NCBI RefSeq assembly: GCF_027923555.1
Contig: NZ_AP025523.1
Span: forward strand, 3,352,484-3,416,483
Length of the DNA stretch: 64,000 bases
Direction of reading: 5' to 3'
DNA from: Vulcanimicrobium alpinum
GTDB lineage: Bacteria > Vulcanimicrobiota > Vulcanimicrobiia > Vulcanimicrobiales > Vulcanimicrobiaceae
Positions 25,194-35,820 of the stretch are shown piece by piece. Each line of letters starts with the position of its first letter. Position 1 is the stretch's first letter. A program made the translations under genes and the position numbers. The notes under the pieces are model-generated. The model saw nothing but the letters and a program-made list of their open reading frames with translations, did not search any database and was not told where the DNA came from.

Positions 25194-26381
25194 GTGTCCC
25201 ACGTCAGCGGCATCCACTTCCTGCAGATCCCCGGCCCCACCAACGTCCCCGAGCGCGTGCTGCGCGCGATCGACCGCGCGACGATCGATCATCGCGGCCC
25301 CGAGTTCCAGCGGCTCTCGCTCGAGATCGCCTGCCTGCTGCACCCGGTCTTCGGCGCACGCGGCCCGATCGTGATCTATCCGTCGTCGGGAAGCGGCGCG
25401 TGGGAAGCCGCGCTGGTGAACACGCTTTCGCCGGGCGACCGCGTGCTGATGGCCGAGACGGGCCAATTCGCGACGTTGTGGAGCCGGATCGCGACGCGGC
25501 TCGGGCTCGATCTCGATATGATCCCCGGCGACTGGCGCCACGGCGCCGATCCGGACGCGATCGGCGAGCGCCTCGCCGCCGACACGGCGCATGCGATCAA
25601 AGCCGTCGCGATCGTTCACAACGAGACGTCGACGGCGGTGACGTCACGCGTCGCGGAGGTACGCGCGGCGATCGATCGCGCGGGACATCCGGCACTCCTG
25701 ATGGTCGACACGATCTCGTCGCTCGGCTCGATCGAATATCGTCACGACGACTGGGGCGTCGACGTGACGGTCGCGGGGTCGCAGAAAGGCTTGATGCTGC
25801 CGCCGGGGCTCGCGTTCAACGCGATCTCGGAGAAGGCGCTCGCGGCGTCGCGCACGGCACGGCTGCCGCGCTCGTACTGGGCGTGGGACGACATGCTCGA
25901 GAGCACGCGGACCGGCTGGTTCCCGTACACGCCCGCGACGAACATGCTCTACGGGTTGCGCGAAGCGCTGCACATGCTCGACGAGGAAGGGCTCGCGAAC
26001 GTCTACGCGCGGCACGCGCGCCACGGCGAAGCGACGCGCCGCGCGGTGCAGGGCTGGGGGCTGGAACTCGTCGCGCTCGACCCGCGCGAGTACTCCAACT
26101 CGCTCACGGCGATCTCCGTCCCCGAAGGATTCGATGCCGACGCGCTGCGCGCGACGATTCTGGAGCGCTTCAACATGTCGCTCGGCACCGGGCTCGGAAA
26201 GCTGAAGGGACGCGTCTTCCGCATCGGCCACCTGGGCTCGTTCAACGACTTGATGCTGGCGGGAACGCTCTGCGGCGTCCAGATGGGCCTCGACATCGCC
26301 GGCATCCCGCACGGCGACGGCGTCACCCCCGCCCTCGCCCAACTCACAAACCCCGCCCCCGCTCTCGCCCTGTCACGCTGA
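25194..26381 (+). CDS. Class V aminotransferase, alanine/serine-glyoxylate type
   Basis: A 395-residue PLP enzyme. The N-terminal IPGPTNVPERVLRAI, the HRGPEF block and the lysine motif VTVAGSQKGLMLPPG match serine-glyoxylate and alanine-glyoxylate aminotransferases. The C-terminal RIGHLGSFNDLMLAGTL block fits as well. It would convert glyoxylate to glycine. GTG 25194 has GAGG 8 nt upstream; GTG 25185 is also possible. One base separates its stop from the next gene, a 2-hydroxyacid dehydrogenase, which would supply the glyoxylate. Confidence 0.9.
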   Translation: MSHVSGIHFLQIPGPTNVPERVLRAIDRATIDHRGPEFQRLSLEIACLLHPVFGARGPIVIYPSSGSGAWEAALVNTLSPGDRVLMAETGQFATLWSRIATRLGLDLDMIPGDWRHGADPDAIGERLAADTAHAIKAVAIVHNETSTAVTSRVAEVRAAIDRAGHPALLMVDTISSLGSIEYRHDDWGVDVTVAGSQKGLMLPPGLAFNAISEKALAASRTARLPRSYWAWDDMLESTRTGWFPYTPATNMLYGLREALHMLDEEGLANVYARHARHGEATRRAVQGWGLELVALDPREYSNSLTAISVPEGFDADALRATILERFNMSLGTGLGKLKGRVFRIGHLGSFNDLMLAGTLCGVQMGLDIAGIPHGDGVTPALAQLTNPAPALALSR

Positions 26382-26382
26382 T

Positions 26383-29352
26383 GTGAGGCGGGATCCGGTG
26401 CTGGCGTCGCGGGTAGCGGCGCGGCTGCGCGGGGCGATCGCGGGTGACGTGCTCGTCGACCGCACGACGCGCGGGATGTACGCGACGGACGCGTCGATCT
26501 ATCAGATCATGCCGCTGGGCGTCGTGATCCCGCGCAGCGCCAGCGACGTCGAAGCGACGATCGCGATCGCGCGCGAGGAAGGCGTCCCCGTCACCGCGCG
26601 CGGCGGCGGCACCTCGCAATGCGGCCAGACCGTCAACTTCGGCCTCATCGTCGACCTGAGCCCGCACTTGCGCGAGATCGTCTCCCTCGACGTCGCGGCG
26701 AGGCGCGTGCGCGTGCAGCCGGGAGTCGTCCTCGACGCCCTCAACCGCGAGCTGAAACGCCACGGCCTGTTCTTCCCCGTCGATCCGTCGACGGCGAGCC
26801 GCTGCACGATCGGCGGGATGACGGCGAACAACTCGTCGGGCGCGCGTTCGATCCGCTACGGGATCATGGCCGACAACGTCGCCGGGATCGACGCCGTCCT
26901 CGCCGACGGCACGCGTGCGTACTTCGGCGACACCGCGCTCGCGAACGGCACCGCGCCCACCCGGTACCGCGAACTGATCGCGCAGATGCGAAGCATCGCC
27001 GCGCGCGAAGCGGACGAGATCGCCGCGCGCGTCCCCAAGGTGCAGCGTCACGTCGGCGGTTATGCGATCCACACGGTCGACCCCGAGCGCGATTTCAACG
27101 CGGCGAAACTGCTCGTCGGTTCGGAGGGGACGCTGGCGTTCTTCACCGCGATCGATCTCGCGCTGCAGCCGCTCCCGCGCGCGAAGGCGCTGGGCGTCTG
27201 CCACTTCCCGTCCTTCTCCGACGCGATGCGTTCGACCGAGGCGCTCGTGGCGCTCGGACCGGTCGCGGTCGAACTCGTCGACCGCACGATGATCGAGCTC
27301 TCGCGCGAGATCGCAGAGTTCGCGCCGATCATGGCCGCGTACGTGCGCGGCGAGCCCGGCTCGCTGCTGCTCGTGGAGTTCGCCGGCGACGAGCCCGCGC
27401 CGCTCGCGCAGCGGCTCGACGACCTCGACGACACGATGGCGTCGCTCGGTTTCCCCGGTGCCGTCGTGAAGCTCACCGATCCCGCCCAGCAGGCGCAGAT
27501 GTGGCACGTGCGCGCGCAAGGGCTCAACATCATGACCTCGATGCGCGGCGACGCGAAGCCCGTCTCGATCATCGAAGACTGCGCCGTCCCTCTCGCGCAT
27601 CTCGCGGACTACACCGATCGCCTCAACGCGATCTTCGCGCGCTACGGCACGACCGGGACGTTCTACGCTCATGCCTCGGTGGGCTGTCTGCACGTGCGCC
27701 CGGTCCTCAACGTGAAGCGCGACGAGGACGTCGGCAAACTTCGCTCGATCGCCGAGGAGGCGTTCGCGATCGTGCGCGAGTACGGCGGCGCGCACTCCGG
27801 CGAGCACGGCGACGGGATCGTGCGCTCCGAGTTTCACGAGGAGATGCTGGGCACGCGGCTCGTCGCCGCGTTCCGCGAGATCAAGCACGCGTTCGATCCC
27901 GGCAACGTCTTCAACCCCGGCAAGATCGTCGACCCGCCGAAGATGGACGACCGCACCCTCTTCCGCTACGGACCGGAGTACGCGCCGCAGCCGCTCGCGA
28001 CCCAACTCGACTGGTCGGAGTGGGGCGGCTTCGCCGGCGCGATCGAGATGTGCAACAACAACGGCGCGTGCCGCAAAGCCGACGGCGGCGCGATGTGCCC
28101 GTCGTATCGCGTCACCGCCGACGAGCACGACGTCACGCGCGGCCGCGCAAACGCGCTGCGCCTGGCGATCACCGGACAGCTCGGGCCGGACGCGCTGACC
28201 TCGGACGAGCTCGACGATGCGCTCGACCTATGCGTCTCGTGCAAAGCGTGCCGGCGCGAGTGTCCGACCGGCGTCGACATGGCGAAGATGAAGATCGAGG
28301 TGCTCGCGCAGCGGCGCGCGGTCCGCGGCGTCTCGCTGCGCGACCGCATCGTCGCCGCGCTACCGCACCTCGCGCATCGCGCCGGCGCCTTGCGCCGGCT
28401 CGCGAACCTGCGCGACCGCATCCCCGGCTTCGCGCGCGCCACCGAAGGCGCGAGCGGCTTCACGTCGCGCCGCGCGCTCCCGCGCTGGCACGCGACGCCA
28501 TTTCGCGACGATCGCAATGCAGCGCGGCGCGCAACGCCGTCGAGCGGGAGCGCCGACCGCGAAGTCGTGCTCTTCGTCGACACGTTCAATCGCTATTTCG
28601 AGGCGGACGTCGCGCGCGCTGCCGTGCGCGTCCTCGACGCCGCCGGGTACGACGTGCGCTGCGCAGCCGCGCGCGACGGCGCGCGTCCGCTGTGCTGCGG
28701 GCGCACGTTCCTCACCAAGGGCGACGTGACGCAGGCGCGTGCCGAGGCGGAACGGACGATCGCGGCGCTGCTGCCGTTCGTGCGGCGCGGCGTTCCCGTC
28801 GTCGGGCTCGAGCCGTCGTGCCTGCTGACCCTGCGCGACGAGTTCGTCTCACTCGTTCCGGGCGAGGCGTCACGCGCAGTCGCCGGCGCTGCGCTCTTGT
28901 TCGAAGAGTTCGTCGCCCGCGAACTCGACGCGGCACGCTGGGCGCCCCCGCTGCGCACCGAGCCGCGCCGCGCGCTGCTTCACGGTCACTGTCACCAAAA
29001 GGCGTTCGGCGCGATGCCGGCGGTCATGCGCGCGTTGCGCGCGATCCCCGGGCTCGACGTCGAGCCGATCGAGTCATCGTGCTGCGGGATGGCCGGGATG
29101 TTCGGCTACGAGCGCGAGCACTACGACGTCTCGATGGCGATGGCGGAACCCGATCTGCTCCCCGCCGTCCGTGCCGCGAGCGCCGAGACGCTCGTCGTCG
29201 CCGACGGGGTGAGCTGCAAGCATCAAATCGAGCATGGCGCGCACCGGCGTCCGCTGCACGTCGCCGAGGTGTACGCCGGTCTGCTCGAGGCAACGCCGGC
29301 GCGCGAATCGCCGGCCGGGGCGGTTAGTGGTGCAGACCGCCCAGCGCGCTGA
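26383..29352 (+). CDS. Fused FAD-linked oxidase / Fe-S / CCG-domain dehydrogenase (GlcD-GlcF or YdiJ type)
   Basis: A 989-residue fusion. The N-terminal half is a PCMH-type flavin domain (ARGGGTSQCGQTVNFG, then SIRYGIMADNV and the GGAHSGEHGDGIVRSEF substrate segment). A ferredoxin-like region follows, with cysteines in CNNNGACRK...MCPSYR and CVSCKACRRECPTG. Two CCG domains close the protein (LCCGRTFLTKGD, HGHCHQKAF, SCCGMAGMFGYE). This architecture oxidises 2-hydroxyacids (glycolate, D-lactate, D-2-hydroxyglutarate) and passes electrons to the quinone pool. The coupled glyoxylate aminotransferase makes glycolate the best guess. GTG 26383 is the start. Its last 29 bp overlap a small convergent gene. 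Confidence 0.92.
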   Translation: MRRDPVLASRVAARLRGAIAGDVLVDRTTRGMYATDASIYQIMPLGVVIPRSASDVEATIAIAREEGVPVTARGGGTSQCGQTVNFGLIVDLSPHLREIVSLDVAARRVRVQPGVVLDALNRELKRHGLFFPVDPSTASRCTIGGMTANNSSGARSIRYGIMADNVAGIDAVLADGTRAYFGDTALANGTAPTRYRELIAQMRSIAAREADEIAARVPKVQRHVGGYAIHTVDPERDFNAAKLLVGSEGTLAFFTAIDLALQPLPRAKALGVCHFPSFSDAMRSTEALVALGPVAVELVDRTMIELSREIAEFAPIMAAYVRGEPGSLLLVEFAGDEPAPLAQRLDDLDDTMASLGFPGAVVKLTDPAQQAQMWHVRAQGLNIMTSMRGDAKPVSIIEDCAVPLAHLADYTDRLNAIFARYGTTGTFYAHASVGCLHVRPVLNVKRDEDVGKLRSIAEEAFAIVREYGGAHSGEHGDGIVRSEFHEEMLGTRLVAAFREIKHAFDPGNVFNPGKIVDPPKMDDRTLFRYGPEYAPQPLATQLDWSEWGGFAGAIEMCNNNGACRKADGGAMCPSYRVTADEHDVTRGRANALRLAITGQLGPDALTSDELDDALDLCVSCKACRRECPTGVDMAKMKIEVLAQRRAVRGVSLRDRIVAALPHLAHRAGALRRLANLRDRIPGFARATEGASGFTSRRALPRWHATPFRDDRNAARRATPSSGSADREVVLFVDTFNRYFEADVARAAVRVLDAAGYDVRCAAARDGARPLCCGRTFLTKGDVTQARAEAERTIAALLPFVRRGVPVVGLEPSCLLTLRDEFVSLVPGEASRAVAGAALLFEEFVARELDAARWAPPLRTEPRRALLHGHCHQKAFGAMPAVMRALRAIPGLDVEPIESSCCGMAGMFGYEREHYDVSMAMAEPDLLPAVRAASAETLVVADGVSCKHQIEHGAHRRPLHVAEVYAGLLEATPARESPAGAVSGADRPAR

Positions 29353-29437
29353 TGATCGAACCGGATTCGAACACCGTGACGGCGATGACGACGACGATCG
29401 CGGCGCCAAGGATCATGACCTGGGGACGAACGTTCAT
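29324..29437 (-). CDS. Small single-helix membrane protein (37 aa)
   Basis: On the minus strand ATG 29437 is preceded by AGGAG with a 5-nt gap, a near-ideal ribosome site. It opens a 37-codon frame ending TAA at 29324. The product has a short polar start (MNVRPQ), one hydrophobic helix (VMILGAAIVVVIAVTVF) and a C-terminal SGSIISALGGLHH. It lies after the atp operon on the same strand and overlaps the dehydrogenase gene tail to tail. Short membrane peptides of this kind often tune membrane complexes, but the family is unknown. Confidence 0.7.
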   Translation of the reverse strand: MNVRPQVMILGAAIVVVIAVTVFESGSIISALGGLHH

Positions 29438-29461
29438 GACTTCTCCTGCGTGAGCGTGGCT

Positions 29462-29512
29462 CTACCCGGACTTGATGACCATCGGGTGATCGACGCCCCG
29501 CCTTTAGGGTAG
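29462..29512 (-). promoter_or_regulatory. Folded leader upstream of the 37-aa membrane peptide
   Basis: CTACCC (29462-29467) pairs with GGGTAG (29507-29512). They enclose a second hairpin of 7 bp with one mismatch (29474-29480 with 29485-29491, loop ATCG). The element ends 24 bp before the small gene on the minus strand and lies after the putative atp terminator. It could be a regulatory 5' leader. I could not match it to a known riboswitch. Confidence 0.3.
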
Positions 29513-29550
29513 GGCAGGCGTTCCGGGCACGCAGGCGCGAGAAAAGGCGA

Positions 29551-29575
29551 CGCGTGTGTCAGCGGACACATCGCG
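29551..29575 (-). terminator. Putative terminator of the atp operon
   Basis: TGTGTC (29555-29560) pairs with GACACA (29565-29570) around AGCG, extended by flanking CGCG on both sides. On the minus strand the hairpin lies about 12 nt after the atpC stop and is followed by CGCCTTTTCTC. That is a weak T-tract in an otherwise GC-rich setting. Confidence 0.6.
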
Positions 29576-29586
29576 CGCGGGGAAAA

Positions 29587-30006
29587 TCAGACTCCGGCGA
29601 CCGCGAGCCGGGCGTTGGCGAAGTCGATCTTCACCTGGGCGCGGCGTTGGGCGTCGAGGTCGCCGCCGGCGCTCTTGTGCTCGTCCTGCGCGGCCGCGAG
29701 ATCGGCGCGCGCCTGCGCGATGTCGACCTCGTCGCGCGCGAACGCGGCGTCCGTCAGCACCGTCACCTTGCCCGGGAGCGCCTGCATGAAGCCTTCGCCG
29801 CAGGCGAGTTCCAGACGCGTCGTCGCACCGCCCTCGCCATGCACGTTCGCGCGCAGCACGCCGGGACGCAACGCGGTGAGGAACGGCGCGTGCGAGGGCA
29901 GGATGCCGACTTCGCCTTCGGTGCCGACGGCGATCACCAGCTCCGCCTGGCCGTCGAACTTGACCGCCAGCGGCGTGATCAGTTGGAACGGAATCGTGTT
30001 GGGCAC
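29587..30006 (-). CDS. atpC: ATP synthase epsilon subunit
   Basis: A 139-residue protein with the epsilon beta-sandwich (FQLITPLAVKFDGQAELVIAVGTEGEVGILPSHAPFLTALRPG pattern) and a C-terminal helical hairpin rich in Ala (DEVDIAQARADLAAAQDE). It belongs to the F1 central stalk and can brake hydrolysis. It is the last gene of the atp operon, 3 bp after atpD, and is followed by a hairpin. Confidence 0.95.
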   Translation of the reverse strand: MPNTIPFQLITPLAVKFDGQAELVIAVGTEGEVGILPSHAPFLTALRPGVLRANVHGEGGATTRLELACGEGFMQALPGKVTVLTDAAFARDEVDIAQARADLAAAQDEHKSAGGDLDAQRRAQVKIDFANARLAVAGV

Positions 30007-30009
30007 GGA

Positions 30010-31551
<1,542 letters not shown>

Positions 31552-32412
31552 CTAGCCGGCCAGCGCTTCAGCGCCGCCGACGATCTCCAGGATTTCCTTG
31601 GTGATCGCGGCTTGGCGGGCTTTGTTCATCTCGACGGTGTTCTCGTCGATCAGTTTCTTCGCGTTGTCGGTCGCGTTGTTCATCGCGATCAACTGGGCGG
31701 CGTAGAACGCGGCGTTCGTCTCGAGCATCGCCGAGTACAGCGTAAACTCGAGGTACTTCGGCAGCAGCCGCCCCAGCACGAACTCGGGCGACGGCTCGAA
31801 CTCGACTGCGCCCTGCACGTTGGTCCCTTTGGGTTGATCGCGGTCGGGCGTGACGGGGAGGATCTGACGCATCTCCGGCCGCTGGGTCATCATGTTGACC
31901 AATTGCGGGGAGATCAGCGTCAGCGACGAGATCTTGCCGCCGACGAAGTCGTCGGTGACGCGCTGCGCCAGTTCGCGCGCGTTGGCGAACATGTCGCCTT
32001 GCGCGAGCGGCCAGAACTGCAGCGTCGCACCGCGTTGACGGCGCAGCGCGTTGCGGCTCTTGATCCCGATCGCGTACCACGCGAGGTCGCCGTGGTCGCG
32101 GCCGTGGATCTCGGCCATGCGGATGAGGTTGGCGTTGAACGATCCGGCGAGGCCTTTGTCGGCGGTCATCAGGATGACGCCGGCCGGCGCGCCCTCGCGC
32201 CCGGGCTTCATGAACGGATGGTCGACCGACCCGACGTTCGCCATCAGATCGCGGAGCATCGCCCCAATCGCGTCGGCATACGGACGCGACTGCCTCTGCA
32301 GCATCTCCGCCCGGCGAATCTTCGCGGCGGCGACCTGCTTCATCGCCTTGGTGATCTGCTGCGTGTTCTTCAAGGACCGGATGCGGTCTCGAAGATCGCG
32401 GACTGACGGCAC
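31552..32412 (-). CDS. atpG: ATP synthase gamma subunit
   Basis: A 286-residue central-stalk subunit. The N-terminal helix (MPSVRDLRDRIRSLKNTQQITKAMKQVAAAK) and the C-terminal helix (MNNATDNAKKLIDENTVEMNKARQAAITKEILEIV) form the rotor coiled coil. The ADKGLAGSFNANL segment is conserved. The start is GTG 32412. Unlike the rest of the operon, a 292-bp non-coding gap separates it from atpA. Confidence 0.95.
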   Translation of the reverse strand: MPSVRDLRDRIRSLKNTQQITKAMKQVAAAKIRRAEMLQRQSRPYADAIGAMLRDLMANVGSVDHPFMKPGREGAPAGVILMTADKGLAGSFNANLIRMAEIHGRDHGDLAWYAIGIKSRNALRRQRGATLQFWPLAQGDMFANARELAQRVTDDFVGGKISSLTLISPQLVNMMTQRPEMRQILPVTPDRDQPKGTNVQGAVEFEPSPEFVLGRLLPKYLEFTLYSAMLETNAAFYAAQLIAMNNATDNAKKLIDENTVEMNKARQAAITKEILEIVGGAEALAG

Positions 32413-32704
32413 TAGTCTGCCTCCGCTGCGCTACGGCAGGCAGGTAGCGTCAAGCTTGTTTCGCCGATCCCGCCGCGCGGGCTGGTCGAGGAGATGTGTG
32501 GCGTTTTCTTGCGACTCGATTGCGAAGAACTGACGTCTTCGACGATCGCGAAAGATCGCACCGATCGCGCGATCCGCGCGAACTCCACGCGTCGCCCGTC
32601 TCGGGCGAATTCCGCAGGGATTCGGCCGAGACTCGCCGTCCCCGCAACGCGGGGCCGGCGCCCCCCCTGCAACAACACCTTCGTACCGTAGCGAAGCGGA
32701 GGCA
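32413..32704. repeat. Non-coding insert between atpA and atpG bounded by inverted repeats
   Basis: The 292-bp gap starts and ends with a 19-bp inverted repeat, TGCCTCCGCTGCGCTACGG (32418-32436) against its near-complement at 32686-32704, with one mismatch. A second hairpin, CCCCGC-AAC-GCGGGG, lies at 32640-32654. Open frames inside have Arg/Pro/Ser-rich shadow composition, and I see no protein. A gap this long inside an otherwise tight operon suggests an inserted repeat element or a structured spacer. Confidence 0.6.
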
Positions 32705-34204
32705 CTAAAAGCCCTCGTTGAATTCGTCGATCGCCGCGATCAGCTGCTTCGAGACGTCGTCCGAAAGCGCGGATGTCGTGCGGATCGTGTCGGTGATCGC
32801 GGGGTACTTGTCGTGGACGAACGCCACGAACTGGTGCGCCCAGTCCTGCATGCGGTTGGTGGGGAACGCGTCGAGGTAGCCGCGCGTCGCCGCGAACAGC
32901 ACGATGACCTGATCTTCCATCGGCTGCGGGTCGAGCTGCTTCTGGACCAGGATCGCAGTCATCTTGTCGCCGCGGTTGAGCTGCTGCTGCGTCGCCTTGT
33001 CGAGGTCGGACGCGAGCTTCGCGAACGCCGCCAGCTCGCGGTACTGCGCGAGGTCGAGCTTCAGACGGCCGGCGACCGCTTTCGTCGCCTTCGTCTGCGC
33101 CGCGGAGCCGACGCGCGAGACCGAGATCCCGACGTCGACGGCGGGGCGAATCCCCTGGAAGAACAATCCTGTCTGCAGGTAGATCTGACCGTCGGTGATC
33201 GAGATGACGTTGGTCGGGATGTACGCCGAGACGTCGCCGGCCTGCGTCTCGATGATCGGGAGCGCGGTCATCGAACCGCCGCCCTTCTCGTCGGAGAGCT
33301 TGGCGGAACGCTCCAGCAGGCGCGAGTGCAGGAAGAAGACGTCGCCGGGATACGCTTCGCGGCCCGGCGGACGGCGCAGCAGCAGCGAGACTTCGCGATA
33401 CGCCTGCGCGTGACGCGTGAGATCGTCGTAGATGATGAGGACGTCGCGTCCGGAGAGCATGAAGTGCTCGCCCATCGCGCAGCCCGCGAACGGCGCGATC
33501 CACTTCAGCGACGCGGGCTCGGCTGCCGACACGGTGACGATGGTGGTGTACTCCATCGCGCCGTGCTTCTCGAGCGTCTGCTGCAGCGCCGCGACGGTCG
33601 AGTTCTTCTGCCCGATCGCGACGTAGATGCAGATGACGTTCTGCCCCTTTTGATTGATGATCGTGTCGATCGCGATCGCCGTCTTGCCGGTGCCGCGGTC
33701 GCCGATGATCAGCTCGCGCTGCCCCTTGCCGATCGGGACCAGCGCGTCGATCGCGCGGATACCAGTCTGCAGCGGCTGCTTGACGCCCTGCCGCTCGATC
33801 ACCGTCGGGGCGGTGTTCTCGATCGTGCGGTACTGGTTGGAGACGATCTCGCCTTTGCCGTCGACGGCCTGGCCCAGCGGGTTGACCACGCGGCCGAGCA
33901 GCGCGTCGCCGACCGGAACCGACGCGATGCGGCCGGTGCGGCGCACCTTGTCGCCTTCCTTGATGTCGGTGTCGGGGCCCATGATCGCGACGCCGACCGA
34001 GTCCTCTTCCAGGTTCAGGACGATCCCGTTGAGGCCGTTCGGAAACTCGACGAGCTCCGACGCCTGCGCGTTGTCGAGGCCGTAGATGCGCGCGATGTTG
34101 TCGCCGACTTCGATGACGGTGCCGATCTCGGCTTCATTCGTCCCCGTCGCGTAGGTGGCGATGCGCTGTTTGATGATTCCGGCGATTTCGTCGGCGTTGA
34201 TCAT
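32705..34204 (-). CDS. atpA: ATP synthase alpha subunit
   Basis: A 499-residue regulatory F1 subunit with P-loop [15 protein letters not shown] and signature [17 protein letters not shown]. The N-terminal region ([15 protein letters not shown]) is the binding site for the delta subunit. It starts at ATG 34204 and is separated from atpH by 137 bp that contain a hairpin repeat. Confidence 0.97.
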   Translation of the reverse strand: MINADEIAGIIKQRIATYATGTNEAEIGTVIEVGDNIARIYGLDNAQASELVEFPNGLNGIVLNLEEDSVGVAIMGPDTDIKEGDKVRRTGRIASVPVGDALLGRVVNPLGQAVDGKGEIVSNQYRTIENTAPTVIERQGVKQPLQTGIRAIDALVPIGKGQRELIIGDRGTGKTAIAIDTIINQKGQNVICIYVAIGQKNSTVAALQQTLEKHGAMEYTTIVTVSAAEPASLKWIAPFAGCAMGEHFMLSGRDVLIIYDDLTRHAQAYREVSLLLRRPPGREAYPGDVFFLHSRLLERSAKLSDEKGGGSMTALPIIETQAGDVSAYIPTNVISITDGQIYLQTGLFFQGIRPAVDVGISVSRVGSAAQTKATKAVAGRLKLDLAQYRELAAFAKLASDLDKATQQQLNRGDKMTAILVQKQLDPQPMEDQVIVLFAATRGYLDAFPTNRMQDWAHQFVAFVHDKYPAITDTIRTTSALSDDVSKQLIAAIDEFNEGF

Positions 34205-34220
34205 GTCGGTTCCATTTCAA

Positions 34221-34272
34221 GGCGCTCCGCCCCAGGCTCCGCGCCCCCCACGCCTTCGGCGTGGGTCCCCCG
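34221..34272. repeat. Dispersed intergenic hairpin repeat, copy 1
   Basis: GGCGCTCCGC at 34221 leads to CCCACGCC-TTC-GGCGTGGG (34247-34265), an 8-bp hairpin followed by TCCCCC. The arrangement matches 38647-38698 closely. It lies in the 137-bp atpA-atpH gap, where nothing else is evident. Confidence 0.6.
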
Positions 34273-34341
34273 CGCGGTGTGTGCGCTCATCGTTTCAGAG
34301 AGGGCGGGATTCCCCGAGGGCGCACACGTGAACATTGACAT

Positions 34342-34878
34342 TTAGTTTGTGGACAGCAGGCGGGCAATGTCGTCGAGGCGGCCGGCGATCGTGCCGTCCG
34401 CGAGCTTGTCGCCCATCGTGATGCGGACGCCGCCGATCAGCTCGGCGTCGACGTTCTGCGTCACGTCGAAGGCGGTGTGGTAGGCGGAGGAGAGGCGCTG
34501 GACGATCGCGTCGAGCTCGGCCTTCGAGAGCTCGCGCGCGCTGCTGACGCGCAGTTCCTGCGCGCCGCGCGCCTCGCGTTCGAGGATGTCGAACTGCGCG
34601 ACGATCTCCTCGACGAGGTTCTCGCGGCGCTTGCGCACGAGCAGCAGGATCGTGTGCAGCGCGATCGGGTCGAGCTTGTCGAAGGCCTGCCCGACGATCG
34701 TCTCCTTCTCGTGACGGTCGACGACCGGCGAGCGGAAGAACTTGCGGACGTCCTCGTCGGCGGCGAGCGCCTCGGTGAAGGTGTGCAGGTCGTGCTGAAC
34801 GCCGCCGACCTTGCCTGCTTCCCGGGCGAGTTCGAACACGGCGGTGGCGTAGCGGCGCGCGAGCGTCTCGTTGGGCAC
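34342..34878 (-). CDS. atpH: ATP synthase delta subunit
   Basis: A 178-residue peripheral-stalk subunit of the OSCP/delta family. ARRYATAVFELAREAGKV opens the N-terminal helical domain, and the C-terminal GGVRITMGDKLADGTIAGRLDDIARLL is the conserved signature. The start overlaps the end of atpF by one base. It links the b subunits to the top of F1. Confidence 0.93.
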   Translation of the reverse strand: MPNETLARRYATAVFELAREAGKVGGVQHDLHTFTEALAADEDVRKFFRSPVVDRHEKETIVGQAFDKLDPIALHTILLLVRKRRENLVEEIVAQFDILEREARGAQELRVSSARELSKAELDAIVQRLSSAYHTAFDVTQNVDAELIGGVRITMGDKLADGTIAGRLDDIARLLSTN

Positions 34879-35366
34879 TACAGCTTCTTCTCCGCGAGGT
34901 CCGCAACGGTCCGCTGGACGAGCCGCTCGTTCGTCGCCGCATCGACGCGACCGGACGCCTCCGAGCGCGCCTTGCGCAGGGCTTTTTCGATCAGCTCGAC
35001 GCGCAGGCGGTCGCGCGCGGCCAGCCGGGCGCGGGCCAGCTCGCCGTCGGCGTTGCGGACGATCCGTTCGGCCTCGGCGTGCGCCGCGGCGATCGCCGCT
35101 TCGCGTTCGCGCGTGGCCATGCGCTCGGCGCGCGTGCGAATCTCTTTGGCCTCGCTCTCGGCGCGCTCCACTTCACCCCGCGCGTCGGCGACGTCGGCGC
35201 GCAGGCGCTCGCGGCGCGCTTCGGCCTCCGCGAGCTCCGCGTTCTTCGCGGCCTGGTAACTCTTCACGCCGGGCGCGAGGTACTTGTTCCACAGCCACAC
35301 CATCACGACGACGAAGACGATCGCGCCGACGATCTGCGACCACTGGGCGAGGAGTTCGAGGCTCAC
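34878..35366 (-). CDS. atpF: ATP synthase b subunit
   Basis: A 162-residue protein with one N-terminal membrane helix (IVGAIVFVVVMVWLWNKYLAPG) and a long charged coiled coil, the usual F-type b layout. It follows a second b-type gene with a 4-base overlap. Two different b subunits usually form a heterodimeric stalk, as in cyanobacteria and purple bacteria. Confidence 0.88.
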   Translation of the reverse strand: MSLELLAQWSQIVGAIVFVVVMVWLWNKYLAPGVKSYQAAKNAELAEAEARRERLRADVADARGEVERAESEAKEIRTRAERMATREREAAIAAAHAEAERIVRNADGELARARLAARDRLRVELIEKALRKARSEASGRVDAATNERLVQRTVADLAEKKL

Positions 35367-35788
35367 GCCGCTCCTCCGATCGCCCGCGAGAGCATCTCGT
35401 TCGCGAGCGCGTCGATGAGCTGCGGTTCGTTCGCGCGCGCCGCGTCGAGCTCGGTCGCGACGTCGGCGTGCGCCTTGGTGACGATCTCACTCGCTTTGCC
35501 CTGCGCCGCCACGATGATCGCGTCCGTCTCGGCCGAGGCCGCCGTGCGCGCTTTCGCGAGCACGTCGTCGGCTTCGCGGCGGGCCGCCGCGCGGCGGCCT
35601 TCGGCGGTCGTGCGGATCGACTTGGCGTCGCCCTGCAGCTGCTCGATGTCGTGCTTGAGCCCGTCGATGTACGCCCGCCGCTTCGCGATCGCCGCACCGA
35701 CCGGCTTGAAGAAGATCGCGTTGAGGATCGCGAGGAACACGACGAAATTGACGAGCTGAACGATCAGCGTCCCGTCGATACTCAGCAT
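35363..35788 (-). CDS. atpF: ATP synthase b' (second b-type) subunit
   Basis: A 141-residue b-like protein with one membrane helix (LIVQLVNFVVFLAILNAIFFKPV) and a coiled-coil tail (RRAYIDGLKHDIEQLQGDAKSIRTTAEGRR). FFKPV at the membrane exit is typical of b subunits. It precedes the longer b gene and overlaps it by 4 bases. The pair probably forms a b-b' heterodimer. Confidence 0.88.
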   Translation of the reverse strand: MLSIDGTLIVQLVNFVVFLAILNAIFFKPVGAAIAKRRAYIDGLKHDIEQLQGDAKSIRTTAEGRRAAARREADDVLAKARTAASAETDAIIVAAQGKASEIVTKAHADVATELDAARANEPQLIDALANEMLSRAIGGAA

Positions 35789-35820
35789 GACGTCCTCCGA
35801 TCCCCGTTACGCAAGGCCGA

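Noticed and set aside
26344-28128. Long minus-strand open frame opposite the dehydrogenase fusion
   Set aside because: Its product is Arg/Asp/His/Val-rich with no motif, while the plus strand carries a complete recognised enzyme. High GC content produces such antisense frames.
32494-32691. Small 65-codon frames inside the atpA-atpG gap
   Set aside because: Composition is Arg/Ser/Pro-rich on both strands, there is no ribosome site, and the region is bounded by inverted repeats.
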